NCBI RefSeq assembly: GCF_000003605.2
Contig: NW_003141321.1
Span: 259,332 to 282,649 of the forward strand
Length of the DNA stretch: 23,318 nucleotides
Reading direction: 5' to 3'
Origin: Saccoglossus kowalevskii
Taxonomy: Eukaryota; Hemichordata; Enteropneusta; Harrimaniidae
How positions within the stretch are numbered: the first letter of the stretch is position 1; each line of letters begins with the position of its first letter. The translations under genes and the position numbers were made by a program. Positions 10,017 to 19,900 of this stretch are shown piece by piece. The notes under the pieces are model-generated. The model was given only the letters and a program-made list of their open reading frames with translations. It was not told the DNA's origin and did not search any database.

Positions 10017-10952
10017 GGCTGCCAGTCTGCAAAACAAAATAAAACGAATATTTAATTGTTGTAAAGAAAGATATCATTTTATCTATACTAATATGTCACC
10101 TTACCAATTCCAATGCAGTGAATCTTTAGAAGTGAGCTCAGAGACACCACTTAAAAAAGTTTCAAAAAGTGGAAGAAATCTAAATACTGTAATTGTTTAT
10201 TTGGTTGCACATCAATTAAATAAATCACACATGTGTCTTAATATTGGTTTACATTTTCATGCGCTTCAAATACAATACTTTATGTTGAAACTATGGCACG
10301 ACCATTATTTTTGTTTCACAAATTATGCAAGACACTAGTCTCAAATATTTCAGAAATATGTTTCACTGACAAAGAATTTGAACATTTGTTTTGAGCAGCT
10401 GCATTATATAACTGTAGTGACGGCATCTTCAAATTTATCTCACTAGGACATGAAAAATAATTTGTATTATCAGCAAAGTTGCAATATTTGAGAGTTGTAC
10501 TAATTGCAGAGTTTGTTAACATAAATATTTGTCTTCATTACAATAAATCCTGTCATGCACTGCTGCTTGAATTCTGTTTTTGATTTGGCTGAAACAACAA
10601 ATAACCTAGAAAGTATGTAATGATCATTCAGACACGGTGGTATCACAAGTAAATTAAATGTTTTATAGGTCATTACATTTTGCTAACCAGCATGCTATGT
10701 AAAATAAATGTTTCTAAGATTATAAATATTGAATTTTTTTATTTTTAAATGTATGAGCTAGTTCTTGAATTACAGAATAATTCCATTTTTATCTCTTACA
10801 TGAAAACAAATCTACATCACTGTTTGCATTTATTACAGTACACTTACTTAGCATGACAAAGAATTCAAACCAAATTTTGCCGACAATACAAAGTTGAGTG
10901 TTAAGTGCACGACAAGACCGCTATTGTACATGTATTGTATCTTTAATTCGTG

Positions 10953-11063
10953 AGCTAGCTCGTACATACATTTAAACACAAAATAGGACAGCGTCAAAGC
11001 GTATTTATCACAATAAACATTCTTCGATTTATCACTCCAAGAATGTAAAATTATGCAGTCAAT
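10953..11063. repeat. Left copy of the gap-edge duplication (111 bp)
   Basis: This segment, from AGCTAGCTCGTACATAC to TGCAGTCAAT, recurs at 11114-11224 immediately after the N run with two substitutions. It most likely represents unmerged overlapping contig ends. Confidence 0.9.
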
Positions 11064-11113
11064 NNNNNNNNNNNNNNNNNNNNNNNNNNNNNNNNNNNNN
11101 NNNNNNNNNNNNN
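11064..11113. other. Assembly gap of 50 Ns
   Basis: Exactly 50 N characters, a placeholder length rather than a measured one. The identical edges suggest its true length may be zero or negative. Confidence 0.98.
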
Positions 11114-11224
11114 AGCTAGCTCGTACATGCATTTAAACACAAAATAGGACAGCGTCAAAGCGTATTTATCACAATAAACATTCTTCGATTTATCACTCCA
11201 AGAATTTAAAATTATGCAGTCAAT
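11114..11224. repeat. Right copy of the gap-edge duplication (111 bp)
   Basis: Matches 10953-11063 in 109 of 111 positions, in the same orientation. Differences are a C-A-T-A-C/C-A-T-G-C change and a T-G-T/T-T-T change. Confidence 0.9.
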
Positions 11225-11553
11225 TATTTAGTCTACCAAATAAGCACTGTCGCAATGATTTTTTTTCATTTGCCGCAGTTTTTTATAATGGCTACAGCTA
11301 TAGTCACCTAAACAAGTATCGTGCTTGGGTACCATCAAACTACTAAAAGTATCACAACATGTACATGTTGAGGTCATCCGACCAACGTCAAAGCTTTTTA
11401 ACTAGTCACTCTACAATTATCTTAATAAATACTATCAAAATACATTTTCAAACATATAAATAACTTGTGAGTTATCGTCGTGTGTTCCCAAATAAACGGA
11501 TGGTGACGATTTTCGTGGATAAAATACAAGACCCACATCAAAACACATCTTAC

Positions 11554-11620
11554 CAATATTCAATATGGCGGCGAAAGGATCGAGTCTGTGGGATCATGGG
11601 TAATCAGAGTAGAAGTTGAC
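11554..11620 (-). promoter_or_regulatory. Putative eL36 core promoter and untranslated exon 1
   Basis: On the minus strand CCTTTCGCCGCCATATTG begins near 11578 and runs into a GTAAGA donor at 11553. A pyrimidine-rich 5'TOP start and a tiny untranslated first exon are usual for ribosomal protein genes. The plus strand here reads AATATGGCGGC, close to the YY1 consensus often found at such starts. ATCATGGGTAAT at about 11593-11604 is reminiscent of a ZNF143-type site. The start site is inferred. Confidence 0.5.
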
Positions 11621-11767
11621 TTTGTTTTAATGAATTTAAGACTTAATTCACTACTGTGACTTTACAAACCAGTTTTCATTTAAAAAAACATAATAATAAC
11701 TACACCTAACTACTTCTATCATTTGTTATTGTCGACACTTGTCAGAAGGGTGAAAGTTTATTTTCAG

Positions 11768-11805
11768 CCAATCAGTGATGTATACGAACGGGCGCCATTT
11801 TTCAT
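11768..11805 (+). promoter_or_regulatory. Possible divergent promoter (CCAAT box and GGCGCC)
   Basis: A CCAAT box (11768-11772, GCCAATCAG) stands about 20 bases before GGGCGCCATTTTTC. Its orientation suits plus-strand transcription starting near 11800. It is about 200 bases from the inferred eL36 start on the other strand, so a bidirectional promoter is possible. It could serve the downstream plus-strand BLM-like gene or a non-coding transcript; no exon is proven. Confidence 0.25.
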
Positions 11806-11809
11806 TTTC

Positions 11810-12690
11810 CTCTGTTCATCTACCTAAACTCGAAAATGAACTTATGAAATAGAATTTCGTGTTTTACGACAGGCTGCAAGGTATAGTACTTACACACACA
11901 CTATACATGTATATTGTATTATAGGCCACACTTAGCAACTATTATTCTCGGTTCACTTTCAAAAAGGTAGTTCATTTTACACACAGGCGTTTGGTACCTT
12001 TCGTTGATCAATACACAGTCACTGTGATGTAAATAGTAAACACGTACACTGTATATCCGACCCTACTCACCTTCAATTTCTAATGTCCCGGCATACCGCC
12101 TGCATGGTGAACTGAATGATCAGACATGAAATTATGCATGTTTACTACGTGTATTTATTTGTTCCATGATTTGATATACAGGGAGTGTATGAAAGGTGCC
12201 AAAAGCCAGTGATTTTACAGTGACAGTGTGAATTCATTTCATGCCCGTGCTGAATTCATGCTAACAAGGCACCAAACCAGTCGTTTTCACCAACACGATA
12301 TTTATATACTGCAGCTAGTCATAGGTATGTGCTGATATATGCAACATTGGCCGTGAGTGCAATACTTATTAAGGTGTCATGTCATGAGACATGCACAGTA
12401 TTTTATTAATGGCTAATTTCTGGAAATACCACCATTAGTCAACCGACTTAGCGCCCATGCTTGACTAAGTGCTCCCACTTCTGGGGGCTTTCTATTTTTG
12501 GTGTTAGTTTCCAAATTTTTTGTTTGTGTTAAGCTCCCAACCCTTGCAAAATACTAGTAACCCAAATTGCACTGAGTAGTAACGAAACCTGGTCATTGAA
12601 TTTTACCCTGTTTTTATCTGGTTATGTACATTTGATTTGGGTCACATACTATGCATAGCAACATATAATCTTGAGGTCAAATACATTGTC
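11810..12690. other. Non-coding stretch, nothing recognised
   Basis: AT-rich sequence between the putative promoter and the TTAA-flanked element. No exon, RNA gene or clear inverted-repeat element was found. Confidence 0.4.
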
Positions 12691-13042
12691 TATTAAAGTG
12701 CCTGTGAAATGGCTGCTATTTTCACACCTAAAATTATCCATCGATACATAAATATTATTAATTTATATGTTTCTAAGCACAAATTATTTTTTTTAAGTGG
12801 AAAAATGCGTTTTAAATTCAGTCTACGGCAACTTTATTTTTGTGTATTTTAAAACCAGACTCTTCATTAGCTTCTCATTTGCATACAGAAACTCCCCCTG
12901 TGACTCAGGGAAGTTGCTGGGTAGCTTGCATTGCCAATACGTGTAAATAAGGCAAATTTCTTGTGCTGTTTTCTCGTCTTTGACTAAATTGCCACTTATG
13001 TACTTGTTCGTCGGGGAAGAATGGATCATAATGAACACATAG

Positions 13043-14540
13043 CAGTGTTCTCCCCAGGAATTTAAACCACTGTGGCGGACTAATTTGCATATGATTTACT
13101 AGTATATAATAATAGAGATTGACGAAAGCACATTTACACCCACATAACAACCAACATATATTTTCAAAAACAATGTGGCACATATTTATTGCTTCATACA
13201 GTGTTATAAACACTATTCTTTTGGGCACTTTTGTAATATTAATGAGCTCCATCACAGTGCAAATATTTTTTTTTATTGGAGTCAAAATATTACGTTTCAC
13301 ATTTTAGAAGAGTTTGAATTTAAAAATGAAACATTCTCGAATCGAAATGCAAATGCTGCAGACTATTAAAAACAAACAAACAAACAAATAAATTGTAAAA
13401 GGCTAAATGAAATGCATTTGAAACGTTTCAGCCAGGAATATGTTCTCGAGTTCCATGATCTTATTTACTACAAAAACATTCTCCTTCAAAAAATTGTTCA
13501 TTATTCGTACCATCAGCTTCTATAACGTTTACATTTACAGTAATGAATGAACAAATAAAACTTCCAAACGATCATCAAAGTTACGGTGTGACTTAACTTA
13601 CTTCGCGATGTTATACACCGTTATACCAATAATTCCTCTTACTCGGTCATGCCATGCAAAAAATGTTACTTCTTTTTTTATATGAAATAAACGTAAAATT
13701 TGAGCGATTATTTTTGATCACTCGATCGCTTCGGTGAAAAACACAGACCGCCATGATAATTGTGACGTATTAGTTGACCGGCATGTGTCCTTTGACCCGA
13801 TGGGTCAAAAACGCTTAACCAATCAGAATACTGCATGGTAATGCCGGCAGAACCCGAAGTTTTCGAATGGTAGTGATCATAAAAATTACATTGCGGAAGT
13901 AAAGCGATGTCGTAGCACGATGTGTTGGTATGGATTTCAGATGAAAACTGCATGATGTTTTTTGAAATACAAATGTAGGTGATAAGCAATTTTTAAAGGT
14001 AAAAGAAGTCTTGAAAGAAGAGTTTTTACATGATTTGCGATGATAAAAGTTCAAATGTATTTTACCCAATCACGCAATAAACATGTTTTTTTCTTGAGTA
14101 GCGTAAACTGATCGTGAACTCCGCTTTGCCCATGTTATATCGGGGTGTAATTGATTTTGAAAAAAATGTTAGCTTTAAATCTAAAGACTGCGTCGATCGT
14201 CAAAGTATTTACTTACGAACAAAGAGGTGCTAATTTTACAAAATTAACTTGTATTGTTTATAAGCCACTACCACATCGTGCGACTACGTTTACAAATTAT
14301 AATCCACGACTGGCAGGATGCGTGTCGGTTGGTACGTCGGACAATATTCCTGGTCGGAAGTGTGGCAAGATCAATTATAGCTACGTATTTCTATATTTCG
14401 TAATACAGTTCACAGGATGAACAATGAAAAAAGCACTGTGGCGGTCTTATTAATCACCGTGGCGGCTCAAGACCACAGTGGTGGGCAGGGAAAGCAGCAT
14501 GGCGGCCCCACACACGAATTGAATGCTGGGGAGAACACTG
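13043..14540 (+). mobile_element. hAT-like non-autonomous element, copy 2 (1498 bp)
   Basis: Same family and orientation as 7459-8912, with the same 15-bp terminal inverted repeats and CATAG on both sides (13038-13042, 14541-14545) as the 5-bp target duplication. Relative to copy 1 it has about 50 extra bp (about 13496-13550, within TTCATT...AATGAA), lacks about 17 bp near 13703, and has an expanded AAAC run near 13372-13390. It has many point differences. Open frames in it are short and shift between copies, so neither copy encodes transposase. Confidence 0.8.
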
Positions 14541-15288
14541 CATAGTATCAAGTTTGTTACATGGGGTTGAGTAAGATGCAAAATATGTCCGATGTGGTGT
14601 AGCTAGTCACCGTGGTCATCACAGTGAGTCACCGGCGCACGTTTGTACACTGTTGCTGGACTCCGGCACTGGACAAAATCAAATTTGACGCCTGAATCGT
14701 CTTGTTATTTAGCAGGTTACTAGGCACGTCACTACACTGTTTTATTTCATCGATCGTCCGAGTAAAAAAACACATTCAAAATTAAAATAAAAAGAGAATA
14801 TTTTGACATTCTAAACATTAAACTATAGTGATTAATAAAATAGAGAAATAATAAAAAAAAAAAACTACAAAACACAGTTACTAAATAAATGACTGTCGCG
14901 TGGAAATAAATTTGTTGTACCCCCCGGTAATGGGTGAACGCATCGGGTCATGACGGGGACAAGTGCGTGAATGGCGGCGTTTAATTGGATAATAATTAAG
15001 AACGACTCGTATACAAATTCAGAGTGGATTTAGCGTGATTTTCATAATTATGACATCATATTTAAAAAATACATTGACAGCCCAAGCCCGGATTCTTATT
15101 CCATAAATTATTATGCAGATTAAGCTGCAAGTAAAGGCAACAAAGGTGTGAATTTGACATTCAACACCAATCACCGAACAATTCAGACACTTTTAGCCTG
15201 GTCTCTATAAAGTGATAATCAGGATCTCAAAAAAAATTAAATCATTTGAAACACTCACTCGACGTCTCTCTCCCTTCTGAAATCCACC

Positions 15289-15598
15289 TCAGTGATCATG
15301 GGCTGGTCCGGAATCTATTTTCTCGAAAACGTTTTGTATTGCGCCAAGTTGTCGGCGTTTCTCGTTAAAACCTAGTTGTTTTGTCATGGACAAGGACAGT
15401 TTTTCGAAAAAAAGAATCTGAGGTGAAGTGGTCACTACATATGACGCTGTAAGGAGAAAGTCCACCCCAACCTTTTCTAGTTATTTTCACGGCTTTCGTC
15501 CACCGATTTCGCACCTTCGGATCGATTGGAAATGTGTAAATACTTACACTATGACTATACGCATTACTGTAACCGCCCACAACACAACGTTTAACCAT
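15289..15598 (-). pseudogene. THAP-domain zinc finger frame, damaged
   Basis: THAP domains are C2CH zinc-coordinating DNA-binding modules. The frame starts MVKRCVVGGYSNAYSHSVSI, then has a TFP motif, an RW motif, WGGLSPYSVICSDHF and TSDSFFRK. Spacing fits the family, but the second zinc cysteine (C-x4-C) is Tyr (TAC where TGC is expected). A TAA stops the frame at 15365-15367. Skipping one T of the run at 15367-15370 opens a second frame containing RRQLGAIQNVF, resembling the family's closing AVPTIF box, up to a TGA at 15289. A strong donor (GTGAGTG at 15258) and acceptor (TTACTTGCAG ending 15125) lie downstream. It may be a transposase relic, since it sits inside TTAA-flanked inverted ends, or a host THAP gene exon with assembly errors. 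Confidence 0.75.
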
Positions 15599-15789
15599 CA
15601 TAAATGTTTGTTTTGAAAACAACTTCTAAAAATTTGCTCTCTCAAAAATAAAATAAAATAGACAAAAGAAACGCCGATTAAAAAATGTATATTGTTTAAA
15701 AGTACAGTTGTACGTTGAATGACACAGTGATATAAAAGTACGGCCCAGGGGTATGGCTTCCTCTCATATTTTTGCATTTGGTGGCGCAC

Positions 15790-15860
15790 TTTCGGCGAGA
15801 GTCGGAAATCCGGAAACAGTCGACCGTTTCAGGATAGGTGGGCGTGGCTACAGCACGGGA
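15790..15860. promoter_or_regulatory. GC-richer patch with ETS-like and KLF/Sp1-like sites
   Basis: Contains TCCGGAAAC (ETS-like) and GGTGGGCGTGGCTA (KLF/Sp1-like) in a region richer in CpG than its surroundings. It lies about 200 bases upstream of the minus-strand THAP frame and about 950 bases before the first BLM-like coding exon. It could be a promoter for either, or the subterminal part of the TTAA element. Confidence 0.25.
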
Positions 15861-15984
15861 AATATCACAAATTTACTTGGATACGAGTAATCATTTTCAG
15901 CAAATAAATCACTAATTGCCCACTTCAGTGGGGCACAGATCTAAAATGGGAAGCGTGTGGGTGGGCATTGCACAGGCACTTTAA

Positions 15985-16803
15985 CATAAAATTCAAATGC
16001 ACATAGCCACAACAATAGATCACATTTGCAATTGGCTACTGAGATCTTGATGAGAACGCGAGAGTCGCACAACTTGGTTTTTGCCACCCAAATAATGTTA
16101 CCGGTATATTCCATACAGCCATTATGTCCTCTGTTTTGCTGACCCATGTAACTATGGTATTAGAACAGAGGATGTGATGGTGAACATTACAATGTATATG
16201 GGAAAGGTAAAAAAAAAAATTGTGTGACTCTCTCGCTCTCTCGGTGTTTATTTTCAAATAAGATCTTACCTCCCTTTCAAATTGTTATTGATATCCTGTT
16301 TTGGTGTCTTATACACTGTATTAGTACATTTATATCTATTGGGGCATTATATATCAACAGATGAAATATAGCTGAAAATTTTGTTTCTCTAAGTATAATT
16401 TGTTTTCCTTTGAAGTAAATCAGTACCGTAAAAAATTCCAATATGAACTTTTTGCCTACAGTATTTGCTGACTTCCTTAATTTATTCACCTCCACAAATG
16501 TCCTTGAAATTATGTAATTTGTAAGTTTGTCCTATTGATTTATCAAATTGAAGGCTACACAAATTTTACTTCATATGCTGGTATAAGCAGCATGTTGCTA
16601 TGGTAAATGGCCCATCCCTGGACTCATTTACTAATACACAATGTGACATATTATAATTTAGCCACAAGTTTAGAGTGAAAGCCTATTATTTGATTCTAAA
16701 GTAAGCCTCATGTTACAGTCTGAGTTTCACATAATAAAAAAAATACACACAAAATAAATTAATTAATTAATTAAGGAATGATCTATAACCTGTTTACTTA
16801 CAG
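15985..16803. other. Non-coding stretch before the BLM-like gene
   Basis: AT-rich; small AATT tandem at 16757-16774 and a short TC-rich patch near 16226-16242. The BLM-like 5' UTR exon(s) must lie here or further left, but none can be placed. Confidence 0.4.
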
Positions 16804-16830
16804 TCTAACTTCAACTTCTTAGTCACAGAG

Positions 16831-16925
16831 ATGCTGAAACCAAAAAACAACTACAATGAACAAATTGGAAAGTTCCTTCAATTATCAGAGCAACCTCAAC
16901 GTGCTCCAAAAACAGCATCTCGCAA
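16831..16925 (+). CDS. BLM-like exon 1 (first coding)
   Basis: The exon begins at about 16804 after TTACTTACAG, with ATG at 16831; donor GTAAGT at 16926. It encodes MLKPKNNYNEQIGKFLQLSE and QPQRAPKTASR and ends two bases into an Asn codon. Confidence 0.6.
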
Positions 16926-19900
16926 GTAAGTTATTTTTGAATTGTTAGCATTCAAAAGCATTAATTAATTTTCACTGCAATTTAATTTCACTATTTTGAT
17001 CATACATTTGTATACTCTGGATTTTAAATTCATGAATTTTCCTGTAATTGTAATTTTACATTATTTTGTGAATATTTTTAAGAGAATTACACTTAATAGT
17101 GAAAATAATTAAAATAAAATCTATTAAATATCGATAGTTTATGTATTTACAGTAGTTTCTTGAGCAAATGTTGTCCATAAATTTGTCTCACTGTTCATGA
17201 TAATGAAGCAGTAGTGTTTATTATAGGTCATGATTTAGACTGGCAATGTCGGGAGTTCTTTTTTGTTTTACAAAAAGAAATTATTAATTGTTTTGAGTCC
17301 TTTTAGCATGATCGCGAAATCTAATATGACCGCGAAAGAAATCCTTACTTGACGTATCTGCGGGCATTTGACTGCTATTAATTAACTGTGTCCAGTTGGG
17401 ATTTCTTTTGTGATCACACTAAAAAGGCTAAATTAATTATCATGTATTTGTAAAACAAAAAAGAAGTCCTGACTTTGCCAGTCGAGTGATGATTATCCTT
17501 TCTTTCTTGTGTAAATTATCAGGCAGTAAAATATCTTCTTGACCAAATATTATTTTGGCAAATTAATTGGTGAATAGGTTAAACATTGCAGTATTGGGTA
17601 TTCAGTGCACGCTGTTCGACATATCAAACTCATTGTTCAAAAGGTTCAATCTTGCTAAATTCCGATGTAGGTAGAGGTTCCAGATTCTTTCTATTCACCA
17701 GTGTACATTGCCTCTTACTGTATCAGGCCAACCACCTACATGTATGTATATACAAGTTGCACCTAGAAGTTTCCCTTGGATAGGATTTTTCAACCAATCA
17801 AATCATGTCTTATTAAAATCTGGCATATAACACAAGATCTGATAGGTTACTGTTCTTGAAAGATCACAACTTGTAGTTGGTTGAATGTAGTTACTATTAA
17901 AGTCACTTGCGATATGAACCTGCAACTGGAATTAGGAGTCTTTATACCAACATCAGATTATAATCAGATTGTTCTGTATTGTTTGGGGATATTGAAATTA
18001 TAACCACTATAGTTTTTTTTACCATCTATTACTTTACAGTTTTACTTTCAAGAAACCATCTAGTGGCAAAATCAATAAACTTTCAAGTAAAAAGTCAACT
18101 AGCACTTCACTGACTGTTCCCATCAAAACAGTACCCAAATCTAAGACTGGTTTCATTCCTGTGGTACAAAGTGGTGTTACTGCTAAGGTGCATTCTGTTC
18201 CTGTTTCTACAAAGCAGTCAAGTTTACAGTCATGGTTTAAAAATAATGATACAAAGACAACTAATTTAACTCCATCCAACAATTTTGGAGTTCCAGGTAA
18301 AAAGCCTCAAGCGACCGTCTCACCAGTCATAAATAATAGGTAAGAATAAATTTAACAATTTTGCAGCTCCTAAATTATCAGATAGCAGCGTGTCTTTCGT
18401 TCAAGTGGAATTTTATTGAATGCAACATTTTATACTGTATTTACTATATTACATGTACTACAAGCGCTTTAGGTAAACGACAGTGATGTGACTGGTCAAA
18501 ATAATTCATGCTAACGATGCTAAAATTGAAACAATGAATCTCTAATTTTTAGGTATGCCCACTTCATCATGGAAATGTGTCTGAAATATTCAAGGAATCA
18601 ATTTCAAAAATTATTTTCTTGTGAAGTAACAGTAAAAAACATGAACAAACAAATGGTTAAAAACAGCCAATCATGCAAAAAAAAAAAAATTCAGAGATTT
18701 AATATGCTAAGTGAATATTAACTTGAAAAGTACACGAACTGGTGGAGAATACCTAATTGCAATTAAACTCTTGATTAGGTTTCCCCTGTATGTTACTACC
18801 ATAATGTAGCTATCGGTATATTTATTATCTATTTAGGTTAACAAGGAAGAAATCACCAAAACCGGTTCTAGATATCGAAGATTATGGAGCTGATGAATGG
18901 TCTGATTTTGGTATCTATATTTCTATATCTATATTGTCCTTCTGATGGAGCTTTGTAGAAAGTATGAAAATAATTAGCCCCCCCCCCCCCCCCCCCCACT
19001 GGACATAGCCCCTGGGCTTATGGATTTGGTTCTGTCCATCCGCCATCGTCGCCTTATATCAGAAATTCATTAATCAAACTTGGTAAATATTTGATACATG
19101 ATGGTACACATATGTCCCGATATTTTGTTAGCGGTCATATTTGACCTCAAAATAGCCTAAAAACCAATATATTATTTATGTAGTGCGTTTCTGTTCAAAC
19201 GTAGAATATGGATAACACCTGTTGGCATGCTGAAGCACACATCATTATTTTTCACATTTCAAAATTAGCCGACTGGCATCTGTTTTCTTCATAAAAAATA
19301 CTTATTTGTGTTCATTTTTGCTTATCACTTGGTAAGTTTATTCAGATTTAGTACAGAGGCAGTATATTATTTCAAGAAGATGCAAGTTGATTTTAGTTGA
19401 GATATTGTACAATATGGCTAACCATTCGCCATCTGCAATTTTCATCGTTTTTTTTTGGACAATTGTACTTGTCCAATTAGGTCTAAACTTGGTTAACAGA
19501 CTATTGTGTTCAAACATATCAATACAGTTGATTGTGTCACCATACAATCCAAGATAGTTGACTGGCAGCCATAGAACATATCACTATTTCAAATCATACA
19601 ATGTAGAATACTGGTAGTTATAACTCTGCCAATTCGCCAAGCATGTCTGCTCCTGCAATCTGACATAACTACTTGAATTGGGATATATGTTTGACATTTT
19701 GCAAACATAGAGACTCAAACATGTTGAATTGTCTGGCAGTCCAAGTCATTAGTTTAGTCATTAGTTTTGAACTGCTACATGCACTGGATCAAAAAGGAGC
19801 ATGTACTGTTAAATTCTGACATATTATTTGTCATATGATGTACTAAAACATTCTATGACATTCTCAACAAGACTTGTTTTAAATATTCCTTATGCTCAAT

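Larger units (their letters stand above)
10032..11553 (-). other. Probable 5' UTR intron of the eL36 gene
   Basis: Bounded on the minus strand by a GTAAGA donor at 11553 and a TTTTGTTTTGCAG acceptor ending about 10032. No coding signal was recognised inside. The AT-rich sequence includes the scaffold gap and its duplicated edges, and a 16-bp perfect palindrome CAACATGTACATGTTG near 11362. Intron borders are inferred; no transcript supports them. Confidence 0.5.
12697..15980 (-). mobile_element. Candidate decayed TTAA-flanked (Kolobok-like) transposon with nested hAT copy
   Basis: Left end AGTGCCTGTGAAATGG and right end (reverse complement) AGTGCCTGTGCAATGC agree in 14 of 16 bases, with TTAA outside each (12693-12696 and 15981-15984). 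About 380 bp inside the right end, reading inward, is a THAP-domain frame. THAP domains are known in P-element transposases and, as I recall, in some Kolobok transposases. Without the inserted hAT copy it would be about 1.78 kb, too short for an intact transposase, so it would be internally deleted. The end match is short enough to arise by chance, so this is a hypothesis. Confidence 0.35.

Noticed and set aside
12823-13300. Minus-strand open frames of 71 and 131 codons
   Set aside because: They straddle the hAT copy 2 boundary and match no family; one forms a continuous frame across the insertion site, noted only as weak support for nesting.
18034-18282. 82-codon minus-strand frame
   Set aside because: Shadow of BLM-like exon 2, which has matched splice sites and phase on the plus strand.
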